DNA of 64,000 nucleotides from Actinomycetota bacterium (GCA_009699245.1 WLOQ01000001.1:186001-250000), one strand, 5' to 3'. Counted from the first letter of the stretch, positions 18,525 to 26,533 are shown. The notes: a model not told the origin generated them from the letters alone. Made by a program: numbers and translations.

Positions 18525-19685
18525 TCAGGGGAGCGGCAGCCCGCCGAGGCCGGCGATGACGCCCACCGCACCGGCGCCGAGCAGCACCACCATGACGCTC
18601 CGGCGCAGGGCGAGGAGGAGCACCGCCGCGACCGCCGCGACCGCCCACTGCCACGCCTCGGTCACGCCGCCCGCGAGCGGCACGAGCGTCCCGAGGATCG
18701 CACCGATCGCCGCCGGGCCCGCCCCGTCGAGGAACGCGCGCGCGCTGCTGTTCGCCCGCAACGCGTGGAAGCGCGCGCCGCCGAGCGCGATGACGAGGAA
18801 CGAGGGGGCGAAGGCGATGGCGGCGGCGAAGAGCGCCCCGCCGAGCCCGGCCGCCGCCCAGCCGACGGCCGCGATCGTCTGCACCACCGGCCCCGGGGTG
18901 ATCTGGCCGAGCGCGACGGCGTTCAGGAACTCGGTGTTCGTCATCCAGTGGTAGGCGTCCACCGCGTCGCCCTGCATGATCGGCACGATCACGAACCCGC
19001 CGCCGTAGGAGAGCGCGCCCACCTTGAGCGCGGTCCATGCGAGCGCGGGGAGCGCCGCGGCTCCCGTGGTCGTCGCCGCGAGGATCGCGATCGCCTGCGG
19101 GATCGCGACGCTCGGCATCCCGGTCGGCGCGCCGCGACGGATCAGGAGCTCCGCCGTGCCGCAGGCGAGCAGCGCGAGCACCACGCCCGGTCCCGCGAGG
19201 ACGACGGTCACCGCGCCGATCACGAGGTACGCGGCCGCACGCCAGAGTTGGAACCCCGCGTGCGGGGCGAGACTCGCCCGCGCAAGGTCGCTGCCCACGC
19301 GCAGGATCACGGCGAGGACCGCCGCGCCGGCACCGGCGGCGAGGCCGAGCGCCCAGGCCGGCGGCGCGCTGCCGAGCGTGAGCGCCGAGAGCGCGATCAG
19401 CAGGACGAGCCCGGGGAGGATGAAGGCGAGGCCGCCGGCGAACGCGCCGGGCAGGCCGGCGACCCGGTGGGCGCAGTAGATCGCCAGCTGCGTCGACGCC
19501 GGTCCGGGCAGGAGGTTGCAGGCGGCGTTCGCGTCCTCGAACTCCTCCGCGTCGATCCACGCGCGGCGCTCGACGCAGAGGTCGCGCAGCAGCGCGACAT
19601 GCGCCGGCGGGCCGCCGAAGCCGATGACGCCGAGGCGCCCCCATTCGCGCAGCACCACGCCGAGTCCCGGCCGCTCGCCCTCCAT
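18525..19685 (-). CDS. chrA: Chromate transporter ChrA family
   Basis: Membrane protein of 386 residues made of two homologous halves, the long ChrA form. Half one has GVIGFGGPPAHVALL and NLLPGPASTQLA. Half two repeats the pattern as GALSYGGGFVIVPIMQ and GQITPGPVVQT. About ten to eleven transmembrane helices are seen. Members export chromate by exchange or proton gradient, though many environmental homologues have not been tested. It is followed by rarA 38 bp downstream in the same direction. Confidence 0.9.
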   Translation of the reverse strand: MEGERPGLGVVLREWGRLGVIGFGGPPAHVALLRDLCVERRAWIDAEEFEDANAACNLLPGPASTQLAIYCAHRVAGLPGAFAGGLAFILPGLVLLIALSALTLGSAPPAWALGLAAGAGAAVLAVILRVGSDLARASLAPHAGFQLWRAAAYLVIGAVTVVLAGPGVVLALLACGTAELLIRRGAPTGMPSVAIPQAIAILAATTTGAAALPALAWTALKVGALSYGGGFVIVPIMQGDAVDAYHWMTNTEFLNAVALGQITPGPVVQTIAAVGWAAAGLGGALFAAAIAFAPSFLVIALGGARFHALRANSSARAFLDGAGPAAIGAILGTLVPLAGGVTEAWQWAVAAVAAVLLLALRRSVMVVLLGAGAVGVIAGLGGLPLP

Positions 19686-19722
19686 CGCCGGGCATCCTCG
19701 CAGGGCGCGGCGGACGCTCGTT

Positions 19723-19728
19723 TACGAT
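19723..19728 (+). promoter_or_regulatory. Putative -10 box (TACGAT) of the M20 peptidase gene
   Basis: TACGAT ends 7 nt before the ATG at 19736, in the 50-bp gap between this gene and the divergent chrA. Confidence 0.4.
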
Positions 19729-19735
19729 CCGGTGG

Positions 19736-21046
19736 ATGCCCGACCTGCAGGCTGAGGCGGTGCGGCTGCTCACACAGCTCATCCGCCACAGGACCGTCAA
19801 TCCGCCGGGCGCCGAGCGTGCCCTCCAGGAGGAGCTCGCGAGCGAGCTCGCCGCGGCGGGCTTCGAGGTGTCCCTCGTCGGTCGCACGCCGGAGCGCCCG
19901 AACCTCGTCGCGCGCCTGCGCGGCGCCGCCGATGGCCCGGTGCTCGGGCTGCTCTCGCACGTCGACACGGTCGCCGCCGAGCCCGCCGACTGGCGCCACG
20001 ACCCCTGGTGCGGCGACGTGATCGACGGCGAGCTGTGGGGCCGCGGCGCGCTGGACATGAAGTCGCAGACCGCGGCCGAGGTGGCCGCGGCGCTCGACCT
20101 CGCCCGCTCCGGCTGGCGCCCCGCCCGCGGCGATCTGGTCCTCATCGCGGTGGTGGACGAGGAGGTCGGCGGGGCGGACGGCGCCGTCTGGATCACCGAG
20201 CAGCACCCCGACCTCGTGCGCTGCGACTGGCTCATCAACGAGGGCGCGGGCGCGGTGATGATCTCGGGCCGAGAGCGCTTCTATGGCGTCTGCGTCGCGG
20301 AGAAGGGCGTCCACCGATTCCGCATCACCGCGCACGGTGTCGCGGCCCACGCGAGCAATCCGCACCTCGGGGACAACGCGCTCGTCCGGCTCGCCCCGCT
20401 CGTCGAGCGCCTCGGTGCGGCGCGCCCGCAGCTCGACCCGACGCCGGCGCCGCTGCGACTGCTCGCCGCGCTCGGCCTCGATCCGTCAGACCCGGCGGCG
20501 GCGCTCGCCGAGCTGCGCGAGCGCGACGCCGCGCTCGCTGACCTCGTCGAGCCGGCGCTGGGCGTCACCTTCGCGCCGACCGTCATCCGCGCGTCCGAGG
20601 CGATCAACGTGATCCCGGCGCGCGCAAGCGTCGACGTCGACTGCCGCACGCCGCCGGGGATGGGCGACGCGACGGTACTCGCGCGCGTCGCGCAGGCGCT
20701 CGGGCCGCCCGAGCAGGCGGGCTACGACGTCGAGATCATCGAGCGCATCGAAGGCAACGGCTCGCCGGTCGACTCGCCGCTGATGGATGCGATCGCGCGC
20801 TGGGTGGCGGAGGCCGATCCGGGCGCGCGGGCGGTCCCCGTCGTGCTCCCGGCGTTCACCGACTCGCACACGTTCCGCGCCGCCTTCCCCGCGTGCGTCG
20901 CGTATGGGTTCTTCCCGATGCGCCACACGACGCTCGAGGCGATGTGGCCCCTGATCCACGCGGCCGACGAGCGCATCGACGTGCGCGACCTCGCCTTCGC
21001 GGCGCACGCCTATCGCGGCATCATCGTGGACCTGCTCGGCTCGTAG
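19736..21046 (+). CDS. M20 family metallopeptidase (ArgE/DapE/ACY1/CPG2-like)
   Basis: Zinc-dependent exopeptidase or deacylase of 436 residues. Metal ligands are visible as H75 and D77 in SHVDTVA, the bridging Asp in GRGALDMKS, and the catalytic Glu pair in VVDEEVGG. The lid dimerisation domain follows, with the conserved INVIPARASVDVDCR return segment and a final metal His in FPMRHTTLEAM. Substrate cannot be assigned; no arginine or lysine biosynthesis gene is adjacent. The stop codon TAG forms part of the -10 box of the epimerase gene downstream. Confidence 0.85.
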   Translation: MPDLQAEAVRLLTQLIRHRTVNPPGAERALQEELASELAAAGFEVSLVGRTPERPNLVARLRGAADGPVLGLLSHVDTVAAEPADWRHDPWCGDVIDGELWGRGALDMKSQTAAEVAAALDLARSGWRPARGDLVLIAVVDEEVGGADGAVWITEQHPDLVRCDWLINEGAGAVMISGRERFYGVCVAEKGVHRFRITAHGVAAHASNPHLGDNALVRLAPLVERLGAARPQLDPTPAPLRLLAALGLDPSDPAAALAELRERDAALADLVEPALGVTFAPTVIRASEAINVIPARASVDVDCRTPPGMGDATVLARVAQALGPPEQAGYDVEIIERIEGNGSPVDSPLMDAIARWVAEADPGARAVPVVLPAFTDSHTFRAAFPACVAYGFFPMRHTTLEAMWPLIHAADERIDVRDLAFAAHAYRGIIVDLLGS

Positions 21047-21049
21047 ACT
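21044..21049 (+). promoter_or_regulatory. Putative -10 box (TAGACT) overlapping a stop codon
   Basis: TAGACT begins with the TAG stop of the M20 peptidase gene and ends 8 nt before the epimerase ATG. Confidence 0.4.
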
Positions 21050-21057
21050 CAGCCCGC

Positions 21058-21468
21058 ATGTTCGCCCGCATCGATCACCTCGGCATCGCGGTGGAGTCCA
21101 TCGAGGACGCCCTCGCGCTCTATGAGCAGTCCTACGACATGGTCGTCGTCCACCGCGAGACGATCGAGTCGCAGGGCGTCGAGGCCGTGCTGCTCGACGT
21201 CGGCGAGGGACACATCGAGCTGCTGCGCCCGCTCGGACCGGACACGCCGGTCGGGAAGTTCCTCGAGCGCCGCGGCCCGGGCATCCACCACGTCGCCTAC
21301 CAGGTGACGGACATCGAGAGCGAGCTTGCGCGCCTGCGCGCCGCGGGCGTCCAGCTGCTGGACGAGACTCCGCGCATCGGCATCCGCGGCTCGCGCGTTG
21401 CGTTCTGCCACCCGAAGACCACGGGCGGCGTATTGACTGAGATCGTCGAACCGGCGGAGGGACACTGA
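21058..21468 (+). CDS. mce: Methylmalonyl-CoA epimerase
   Basis: Interconverts (2S)- and (2R)-methylmalonyl-CoA in propionyl-CoA metabolism. The 136-residue VOC-fold protein shows the metal ligands in RIDHLGIAV (H8), PGIHHVAYQV and the terminal TEIVEP glutamate. The catalytic segment GEGHIELL is present, and length matches the family. The MFARIDHLG start is typical. Mutase and carboxylase genes are not in the window. The small gene at 21470 starts 2 nt after its stop, so the two are co-transcribed. Confidence 0.92.
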   Translation: MFARIDHLGIAVESIEDALALYEQSYDMVVVHRETIESQGVEAVLLDVGEGHIELLRPLGPDTPVGKFLERRGPGIHHVAYQVTDIESELARLRAAGVQLLDETPRIGIRGSRVAFCHPKTTGGVLTEIVEPAEGH

Positions 21469-21469
21469 C

Positions 21470-21697
21470 ATGGCATCGGACAAGGATCAGCGACAGACCG
21501 TGACCCTGGGCTTCCAGGGAGGGGCGGGCTTGAGCCTGCGCCTCACGCAGAAGGAGGCCGGGAAGCTCCTCGAGCAGCTGGCCGACGGCGGCTGGCACGA
21601 GACGCAGGATGCGTCCGGCCCGGTGCGCATCGACCTCTCGCAGGTCGTCTTCGTGCGCGCCGAGAGCGAAGAGCACCGCGTCGGCTTCGGGGGCTGA
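21470..21697 (+). CDS. Conserved hypothetical protein, 75 residues
   Basis: Small soluble protein with no motif I can name. It alternates a beta-rich start (TVTLGFQGGAGLSLRL), a helix (QKEAGKLLEQLADG) and a second beta pair ending in SQVVFVRAE. A GGAGG Shine-Dalgarno sequence lies inside the end of mce, about 9 nt before the ATG, so it is expressed with mce. Codon use is like its neighbours, which supports a real gene. Confidence 0.7.
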   Translation: MASDKDQRQTVTLGFQGGAGLSLRLTQKEAGKLLEQLADGGWHETQDASGPVRIDLSQVVFVRAESEEHRVGFGG

Positions 21698-21710
21698 GCT
21701 TCTGGGGTGA

Positions 21711-21736
21711 GGGGCGGGCCGCAAGCGACCCGCCCC
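21711..21736 (+). terminator. GC-rich hairpin after the mce operon
   Basis: Perfect 8-bp inverted repeat GGGGCGGG / CCCGCCCC with a 10-nt loop, 14 bp after the stop. There is no T-tract, as is common for actinobacterial terminators. Confidence 0.5.
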
Positions 21737-21942
21737 ATCAGAGCCCCCGGATCACACATCCCCATCTATTTCGAAACGTCCCAGGACGAGTGTTCTTGCC
21801 TGGGTGGCTCGGACACTCACGGCCGCCGGGGCGGTCCGCCGGCACGAGGCCAGCGCGGAACCCGGATGGTGCTCTGTCGGCACCGAGGCCATGTGGGGGA
21901 TGGGCCGGACGACTCACGGTACCGGAGGGCCATATCGTGACG
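21737..21942 (+). other. Non-coding stretch with several hairpins before ychF
   Basis: Part of the longest gene-free gap (21698-21980). It holds inverted repeats at 21780-21804 (CCCAGG/CCTGGG), 21788-21818 (GAGTGT/ACACTC, mutually exclusive with the first), 21825-21843 (GCCGG/CCGGC) and 21868-21884 (GGTGC/GCACC). No known riboswitch or small RNA consensus was recognised. An in-frame extension of ychF through this area has poor composition and was not accepted. Confidence 0.3.
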
Positions 21943-21948
21943 TGCGTG
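21943..21948 (+). promoter_or_regulatory. Putative -10 box (TATCGT) of ychF
   Basis: TATCGT lies 32 nt before the ychF ATG, giving a short leader of about 25 nt that contains a CAGGA ribosome-binding-like sequence. If correct, the hairpins upstream are not in the ychF mRNA from this promoter. Confidence 0.3.
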
Positions 21949-21980
21949 ACCCGTCTCCATCGCCCCGCAGGACCCCGCTC

Positions 21981-23060
21981 ATGAAGGTCGGCATCGTCGG
22001 GATGCCGAACGCTGGCAAGTCGTCCCTCTTCAACGCCCTCACCAAGGCGGGGGCCGAGGCTGCGAACTACCCGTTCACGACGATCGAGCCGAACATCGCG
22101 GTCGTCCCGGTTGCCGACGAGCGCCTCGAGCGCGTCAGCGCGACCGTGGGTGCGTCGGACATCGTCTGGGACACGATTGCCTTCCATGACATCGCGGGGC
22201 TCGTCGCTGGCGCGCACAAGGGCGAGGGCCTCGGGAACCAGTTCCTCGCGAACATCCGCGAGACCGACGCGATCGTGCACGTCGTGCGCGCGCACACCGA
22301 CGACAACGTCATCCACAGCGAGGGCAGCGTCAATCCGGCGCGCGACATCGAGACGATCGAGACGGAGCTCATCTTCGCCGACCTCGAGGCCGCCGAGCGT
22401 CGCCACCAGCGCGTCGTGCGCGAGGCGCGCGGCGGCGACCGTCACGCCGTCTCCGAGGAGGCGTGGCTGCGCGAGGTCATCGAGGCGCTCCAGTCCGGGA
22501 AGCCCGCGCGGACGGTCCCGGTGCCCGAGGACGCGCCTGACGTCGCACGGCTCCTGCAGCCGCTGACGGCGAAGCCCGTCCTCTTCGTCGCGAACGTCGA
22601 CGAGGGCGACGATGAGGTTCCCGCCGTCGTGGCCGAGCATGCTGCAGCTCATGGCGCACACGCCGTGGCTGTCTCGTCGCGACTCGAAGCCGAGTTGTCG
22701 GAGCTCGACGACGCCGAGGCCGCATCGATGCGCGCGGAGCTCGGGGTCGGCGAGTCGGGGCTCCAGCGCGTCGTCCAGGGGGCGTTCGAGCTGCTCGAGC
22801 TCATCGCATTCTTCACCGCGGGCGAGGGTAAGCCCGCCCAGTGCTGGCACCTCGAGCGCGGCCGAACGGCGTGGCACGCCGCGGGGGAGATTCACACCGA
22901 CATCCAGAAGGGCTTCGTCCGCGCGGAGATCGTCGCGTGGGACGAGCTTGTCGACGCCGGGGGCTACGCGGGTGCGCGCGACCGTGGAACGCTGCGCGTC
23001 GAGGGCCGTGACTATGTGATGGCCGACGGAGACGTCATCACGGTGAAGTTCACGCCGTAG
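21981..23060 (+). CDS. ychF: Redox-regulated ribosome-associated ATPase/GTPase YchF
   Basis: Obg-family P-loop protein of 359 residues (OLA1/YchF prefer ATP). G1 GMPNAGKSS lies at residues 7-15, G2 YPFTTIEPN, and G3 DIAGLV follows. The YchF-specific C-terminus includes [26 protein letters not shown] and [13 protein letters not shown]. It acts on ribosomes and in the oxidative stress response. The ATG at [10 protein letters not shown] is the normal start. Confidence 0.95.
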   Translation: MKVGIVGMPNAGKSSLFNALTKAGAEAANYPFTTIEPNIAVVPVADERLERVSATVGASDIVWDTIAFHDIAGLVAGAHKGEGLGNQFLANIRETDAIVHVVRAHTDDNVIHSEGSVNPARDIETIETELIFADLEAAERRHQRVVREARGGDRHAVSEEAWLREVIEALQSGKPARTVPVPEDAPDVARLLQPLTAKPVLFVANVDEGDDEVPAVVAEHAAAHGAHAVAVSSRLEAELSELDDAEAASMRAELGVGESGLQRVVQGAFELLELIAFFTAGEGKPAQCWHLERGRTAWHAAGEIHTDIQKGFVRAEIVAWDELVDAGGYAGARDRGTLRVEGRDYVMADGDVITVKFTP

Positions 23061-23070
23061 GGCACCCGGC

Positions 23071-23076
23071 TAGAAT
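23071..23076 (+). promoter_or_regulatory. Putative -10 box (TAGAAT) of the VOC dioxygenase gene
   Basis: TAGAAT is the best -10 match in this gap. It lies 35 nt before the ATG, and GGAG sits 7 nt before that ATG, so this gene appears to have a short leader with a real Shine-Dalgarno sequence. Confidence 0.45.
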
Positions 23077-23111
23077 GGTTGCGCACGCAACTAGATGACC
23101 GGAGATCCCCG

Positions 23112-23984
23112 ATGCCCCACCCCGCCGCCGGCTGGCCCGGCTTCACCCGCGCCCCGCCGCCTCCGGCCGCGGGTCTCGCACTGGGCCCGGTTCACCTGAC
23201 GGTCGGCGATCTCGGCCGTGCGCTTGCCTACTGGACCGGCATCGTCGGGCTGCAGGCGCGGCCGCAGGAGGGCGCGACGGCGGCGCTCCACGCCGGGGGC
23301 CTCGACCTCGTCGTGCTCGTCGAGGAGCTGGGCGCGGTGCCCTCGCGGGGCCACGCCGGGCTCTTCCACGTCGCCCTGCTGCTGCCTTCGCGCCCGGACC
23401 TCGCGGCGTGGTTCGCGCGTGCGATGGCGCGCTACACGACGTCCGAGGGCCTGTCGGACCATCGCGTCAGCGAGGCGATCTACCTGCGCGACCCCGATGG
23501 CCACGGGATCGAGATCTATGCGGACCGGGCGTCCGCCGACTGGGACGGCGAGATGACGACGCTCCAGCTCGACGCCGCCGGGCTACTCGCGCAGCGCCCG
23601 GAGGGTCCGTCGCCGGGCACGCTGCCGGCGGGAACGGTCATCGGCCATGTCCACCTCCATGTCGGGGACCTCGAGGCCGCCGACCGGCTCTACGTCGACG
23701 CGCTCGGCCTCGACCGCACGATGGCGACCCCCGGCCAGGTCCACTTCTACTCGGCGGACGGCTACCACCACCACCTCGCCGCGAACCTCTGGGCCGGCGC
23801 GGGCGTGGCGCAGCCGCCGCCCGGGACGGCCGCGCTGCGGCGGGCGACGCTGCGGCTGCCGGATGCCGCGGAGCGCGACCGCATCGCCGCGCGCGCCGTC
23901 GGACTTGGCTTCGAGCCCGTCGCGATCGACGAGGGGATCCTGCTCGCCGACCCGTCCGGGAATCCGCTGCTGCTGACGGCCTAG
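23112..23984 (+). CDS. VOC family protein, two-domain catechol-2,3-dioxygenase-like (CatE type)
   Basis: 290 residues with two vicinal-oxygen-chelate domains. Domain one carries GPVHLTVGDLGRAL, FHVALLLP and GIEIYADR. Domain two carries IGHVHLHVGDLEAAD, the HHH-rich YHHHLAANLW, and a terminal GNPLLL where the third metal ligand should be. The layout matches Bacillus CatE-like extradiol dioxygenases. The third ligand in domain two (normally Glu) looks altered, so activity is uncertain. I start at the ATG behind GGAG; upstream TTG and ATG codons are less likely. Confidence 0.8.
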   Translation: MPHPAAGWPGFTRAPPPPAAGLALGPVHLTVGDLGRALAYWTGIVGLQARPQEGATAALHAGGLDLVVLVEELGAVPSRGHAGLFHVALLLPSRPDLAAWFARAMARYTTSEGLSDHRVSEAIYLRDPDGHGIEIYADRASADWDGEMTTLQLDAAGLLAQRPEGPSPGTLPAGTVIGHVHLHVGDLEAADRLYVDALGLDRTMATPGQVHFYSADGYHHHLAANLWAGAGVAQPPPGTAALRRATLRLPDAAERDRIAARAVGLGFEPVAIDEGILLADPSGNPLLLTA

Positions 23985-23985
23985 G

Positions 23986-24026
23986 CGCATCACGATCCGG
24001 GTGCGCTGAGCGCGGGCGGGGGGTTC
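23986..24026 (+). repeat. Relic gene end: direct repeat of the 3' end of the kelch gene
   Basis: Directly after the VOC gene stop, the frame at 23986-24009 reads R-I-T-I-R-V-R-stop, the exact C-terminus of the kelch protein (25619-25642). Similarity continues past the stop (TGAGCGCGGGCG versus TGAACGCGGGCG) and, with a gap, to about 24045. It looks like the leftover tail of a deleted paralogue. Confidence 0.65.
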
Positions 24027-24187
24027 GTTCGTTCCCGCGGCCGTCCTCACGGGGCTGTTTCGGCGGTGGTTGGGACGCGCATGGGGCGCGAGGCCTCTGG
24101 TCCTGGCGGGACGCGTGCGGCGCGCGTGCGGCTCGCGGAGTCTGCCTGTTTCGGTACGTTGCCGGTCGATCGAGCGGGAGTGCTGTG

Positions 24188-24253
24188 ATGCGGACGCTGC
24201 TGACGGGGTGTGTCGTGGCGGTGCTGGCGGGCGTGCTCGCCGGCCCGGCGTGA
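24188..24253 (+). pseudogene. Signal-peptide fragment cut off by an in-frame TGA
   Basis: The frame opens with ATG (a GTG lies one codon earlier) and encodes a 21-residue signal peptide: MRTLL, a hydrophobic core and AGPA. It then hits TGA at 24251-24253. The same frame continues without another stop into the kelch gene (AGSYFQKLDATMTTAR). A TGG-to-TGA change would explain the break. A GGGAG sequence 9 nt upstream fits a ribosome-binding site for the original gene. Confidence 0.7.
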
Positions 24254-24286
24254 GCGGGGTCGTACTTTCAGAAGCTGGACGCAACG

Positions 24287-25642
24287 ATGACCACCGCGCG
24301 GCTCAACCCGGCTGCGGCAATGTTGCCGGATGGGCGGGTCCTGATCGTCGGCGGCCAGAACGGCTCCGCTGTCCCATACCTGAACCTGAATTCGGCGGAG
24401 GTGTTCGATCCGGTCACGAACACGTTCACGAACGCGGGGGTGCCCGCGATGGGCAAAGTGCGGTTCGGCCCGGCTGCGGCGGTGTTGCCGGATGGGCGGG
24501 TGCTGATCGCCGGCGGCTGCTGCAGCGGCCAGGCGAGCGCGGAGGTGTTCGATCCGTTTGTGGGCGCGGCGGGCGTCTTCACGGGAAGCATCCCGTTGAG
24601 CCATCAGCGATGGGGGACTACGGCGGCGGCGCTTCCGGATGGGCGGGTGCTGATCGCTGGCGGCACCGACGGCGCCAGCAGCTTGGCTTCGGCAGAGGTG
24701 TTCGATCCGGTGACGAACTCCTTCTCCGCTCTGCCCGACATGACCAGCGCGCGGTACGCCCCGGCTGCGGCGGCGCTTCCGGATGGGCGGGTACTGATCG
24801 CCGGAGGCTGGGCCTTGAGTTCGGCGGAGGTGTTTGATCCGGTCACGAACACGTTCTCCAGCGTGCCCGCGACGATGACCATCGCGCGGGAGGCCCCGGC
24901 TGCGGCGGTGTTGGCGGACGGGCGCGTGCTGATCGTCGGAGGCAACGACGGCTCCGGCCCTCTGGCTTCGGCGGAGGTGTTCGTCTCGGCGCCGGTGGCG
25001 CGCGGGTCGGGCGGCGCGTTCGGGAGCGGGGTGCTGGGTGATGTTTCGGTGCGGTCGGTGACGGTGCGCAATCTGGGGGCGCAGACGCTGCGCCTATCGG
25101 CGGGCGCGTCGATCACGGGCACAAACGCCGCGGACTTCGGCATCGTCTCTGATGGCTGTCGCGGTCAGGCGCTGCGCTTTCAGCAGACGTGTGAGTTTCA
25201 GGTGAGCTTCTCGCCCTCAGCGGCGGGCGCGCGTTCGGGAAGCTTGCAGCTGGTCAGCAACGAGGACAGCGCGTTGCAGCTGGTCAGCAACGAGGACAGC
25301 GCGAGCAGCGTCGAGTTGTCCGGTACGGGTGTGGCGCCGGGCGCGGGGCCGCAGGGCCCGGCCGGCCCGAAGGGCGCCAGCGGCGCGCAGGGCGCGGCGG
25401 GGCGTGACGCGAAGGTCACCTGCAAGGTGACCTACTCAAAGAAGACCAAGAAGACAACGGTCACCTGCAAGGTCGCCCGGGCCAAGGGCGCCAGCGCGCG
25501 CCTGAGCCGCAACGGGCGCACCCTCGCGCGCGGGCACGTCACGCGCTCAGGACGCCTGACCCTCACCGGCAACCGCCGCCTAACCCGCGGCACCTACCGC
25601 CTGAGCATCGGCTCGACGCGCATCACAATTCGCGTGCGCTGA
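24287..25642 (+). CDS. Kelch-repeat protein with Hydin-like and collagen-like segments (probably detached from its signal peptide)
   Basis: 451 residues from the first usable ATG. Residues 1 to about 225 hold five kelch/galactose-oxidase-type blades, each with LPDGRVLI(V/A)GG and SAEVFDPVTN. About 230-345 form an ASPM-SPD2-Hydin-like Ig domain (NLGAQTLRL, CEFQVSFSPSAAGARSG, VELSGTG). A short collagen-like GPQGPAGPKG stretch and a Lys-rich VTCKVTYSKKTKKTTVTCKV domain ending in RITIRVR follow. Such architecture belongs to secreted proteins, but the matching signal peptide at 24188 lies behind an in-frame TGA. No clear ribosome-binding site precedes this ATG. Likely a recent pseudogene; sequencing error is the alternative. 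Confidence 0.7.
   Translation: MTTARLNPAAAMLPDGRVLIVGGQNGSAVPYLNLNSAEVFDPVTNTFTNAGVPAMGKVRFGPAAAVLPDGRVLIAGGCCSGQASAEVFDPFVGAAGVFTGSIPLSHQRWGTTAAALPDGRVLIAGGTDGASSLASAEVFDPVTNSFSALPDMTSARYAPAAAALPDGRVLIAGGWALSSAEVFDPVTNTFSSVPATMTIAREAPAAAVLADGRVLIVGGNDGSGPLASAEVFVSAPVARGSGGAFGSGVLGDVSVRSVTVRNLGAQTLRLSAGASITGTNAADFGIVSDGCRGQALRFQQTCEFQVSFSPSAAGARSGSLQLVSNEDSALQLVSNEDSASSVELSGTGVAPGAGPQGPAGPKGASGAQGAAGRDAKVTCKVTYSKKTKKTTVTCKVARAKGASARLSRNGRTLARGHVTRSGRLTLTGNRRLTRGTYRLSIGSTRITIRVR
24323..24985 (+). repeat. Five kelch-blade DNA repeats, period about 140-160 bp
   Basis: Near-identical blocks recur: a GATGGGCGGGT core followed by CTGATCG, and GCGGAGGTGTTCGATCCG. The period is roughly 140-160 bp. 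DNA-level identity is higher than folding alone requires, which suggests recent blade duplication or gene conversion. Confidence 0.6.
25244..25303 (+). repeat. Exact 30-bp tandem duplication in the kelch gene
   Basis: Two identical 30-bp copies (25244-25273 and 25274-25303) encode LQLVSNEDSA twice in frame within the Ig-like domain. The perfect match points to a very recent event. Confidence 0.9.
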
Positions 25643-25659
25643 ACGCGGGCGTGGGGTGC
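25619..25659 (+). repeat. Second copy of the gene-end direct repeat
   Basis: This is the authentic end of the kelch gene, paired with the relic at 23986. The two copies are about 1.63 kb apart and about 80-85 percent identical over some 40 bp by eye. Confidence 0.65.
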
Positions 25660-25666
25660 AGTTCCC

Positions 25667-26527
25667 CTAGCCGCGCAGCCTGCCCGCCAGCCGCGCCATC
25701 CCCAGGCGCTCTGCGGCCGCGGCCCCGCGCGCACGGTCGAGCGCGCCATCGGGCGGCGGCGCGAGGTCGGGCGCGCGCAGCGTCGCGATCTCTAGGAAGG
25801 CGCGCAGCATGTCGGGATCGGCGAGCAGCGCGGCGCGCGTGCGCGGCGTCAGGGTCGTGGAGTCGTCCTGCGCGGCGGCGAGGACGCCCTCGAGGTCGCC
25901 GAAGCGCCTGAGCAGGTCCGCGGCCCCCTTCGCCCCGATCCCCTTCGCGCCTGGCAGCCCGTCGGACGGGTCGCCGCGCAGCGCGATCAGGTCGGGGATC
26001 CGCTCCGGCGCCACGCCGTGCCGCGCGCGCACCTCGTCCGGTCCGATCCGCTCAACCCCACCCTTCACCGGATAGAGGACCGCCACCCGCTCCGCGGCGC
26101 ACTGGAAGAGGTCACGGTCGCCGGTCAAGAGCAGCGCCGAGCCGCCGGCGCGCAGCTCGGCCTGCGCGAGCCCGCCGAGCAGGTCGTCGGCTTCGAGCGC
26201 ATCCGCCGATCCGTCAAGGACCGTCCACCCGAAGGCCGCCAGCAGGCCGGGAGCGAGCTCCCACTGCGCGGCGAGCTCGTCCGGCATCGGCGGCCGCGCG
26301 GCGTGGTACCCGGGGTAGAGGGCCACCCGATAGGCCGCGGCCTCGGCGCCGAAGCAGATCGCCACGGCGCGCGGTGCGTGGTCGGTGACCGCCTGGAGCA
26401 CCATGTTCGCGGTGCCGAGCAGCGCGTTGACCGGGGCGCCGTCCGCGCCGGTGATCGACTTCGGCAGGGCGAAGAACGCGCGGTAGAGGATCGACGGGGC
26501 GTCGACGGCGAGCAGGGGCGCGGGCAC
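25667..26527 (-). CDS. 5'-3' exonuclease (DNA polymerase I N-terminal-like / flap endonuclease)
   Basis: Stand-alone FEN-type nuclease of 286 residues. The start region LLAVDAPSILYRAFFALP matches the N-terminus of Pol I 5' nuclease domains. Metal-binding acidic clusters appear as DALEADDLLGG and TGDRDLFQ, and the helix-hairpin-helix as GDPSDGLPGAKGIGAKGAADLL. I choose the GTG of VPAPLLAVDAP, which follows TACGCT by exactly 6 nt, over a GTG six codons earlier. A much longer in-frame reading is a shadow of the ABC1 kinase gene. Confidence 0.88.
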   Translation of the reverse strand: MPAPLLAVDAPSILYRAFFALPKSITGADGAPVNALLGTANMVLQAVTDHAPRAVAICFGAEAAAYRVALYPGYHAARPPMPDELAAQWELAPGLLAAFGWTVLDGSADALEADDLLGGLAQAELRAGGSALLLTGDRDLFQCAAERVAVLYPVKGGVERIGPDEVRARHGVAPERIPDLIALRGDPSDGLPGAKGIGAKGAADLLRRFGDLEGVLAAAQDDSTTLTPRTRAALLADPDMLRAFLEIATLRAPDLAPPPDGALDRARGAAAAERLGMARLAGRLRG

Positions 26528-26533
26528 CGCGTC

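Noticed and set aside
17161-20238. 1025-codon minus-strand reading that joins rarA to upstream sequence
   Set aside because: The N-terminal two thirds is an Arg-rich frame running through chrA. True rarA starts at 18486 with MDQLFD.
21804-21980. N-terminal extension of YchF by 59 codons
   Set aside because: Composition is unlike the family, and the P-loop should start at residue 7. The -10 candidate lies inside the extension.
24251-24253. TGA in the kelch gene as a selenocysteine codon
   Set aside because: It sits at the signal peptide junction, no SECIS-like hairpin follows and no redox motif is near. A nonsense change of Trp is simpler.
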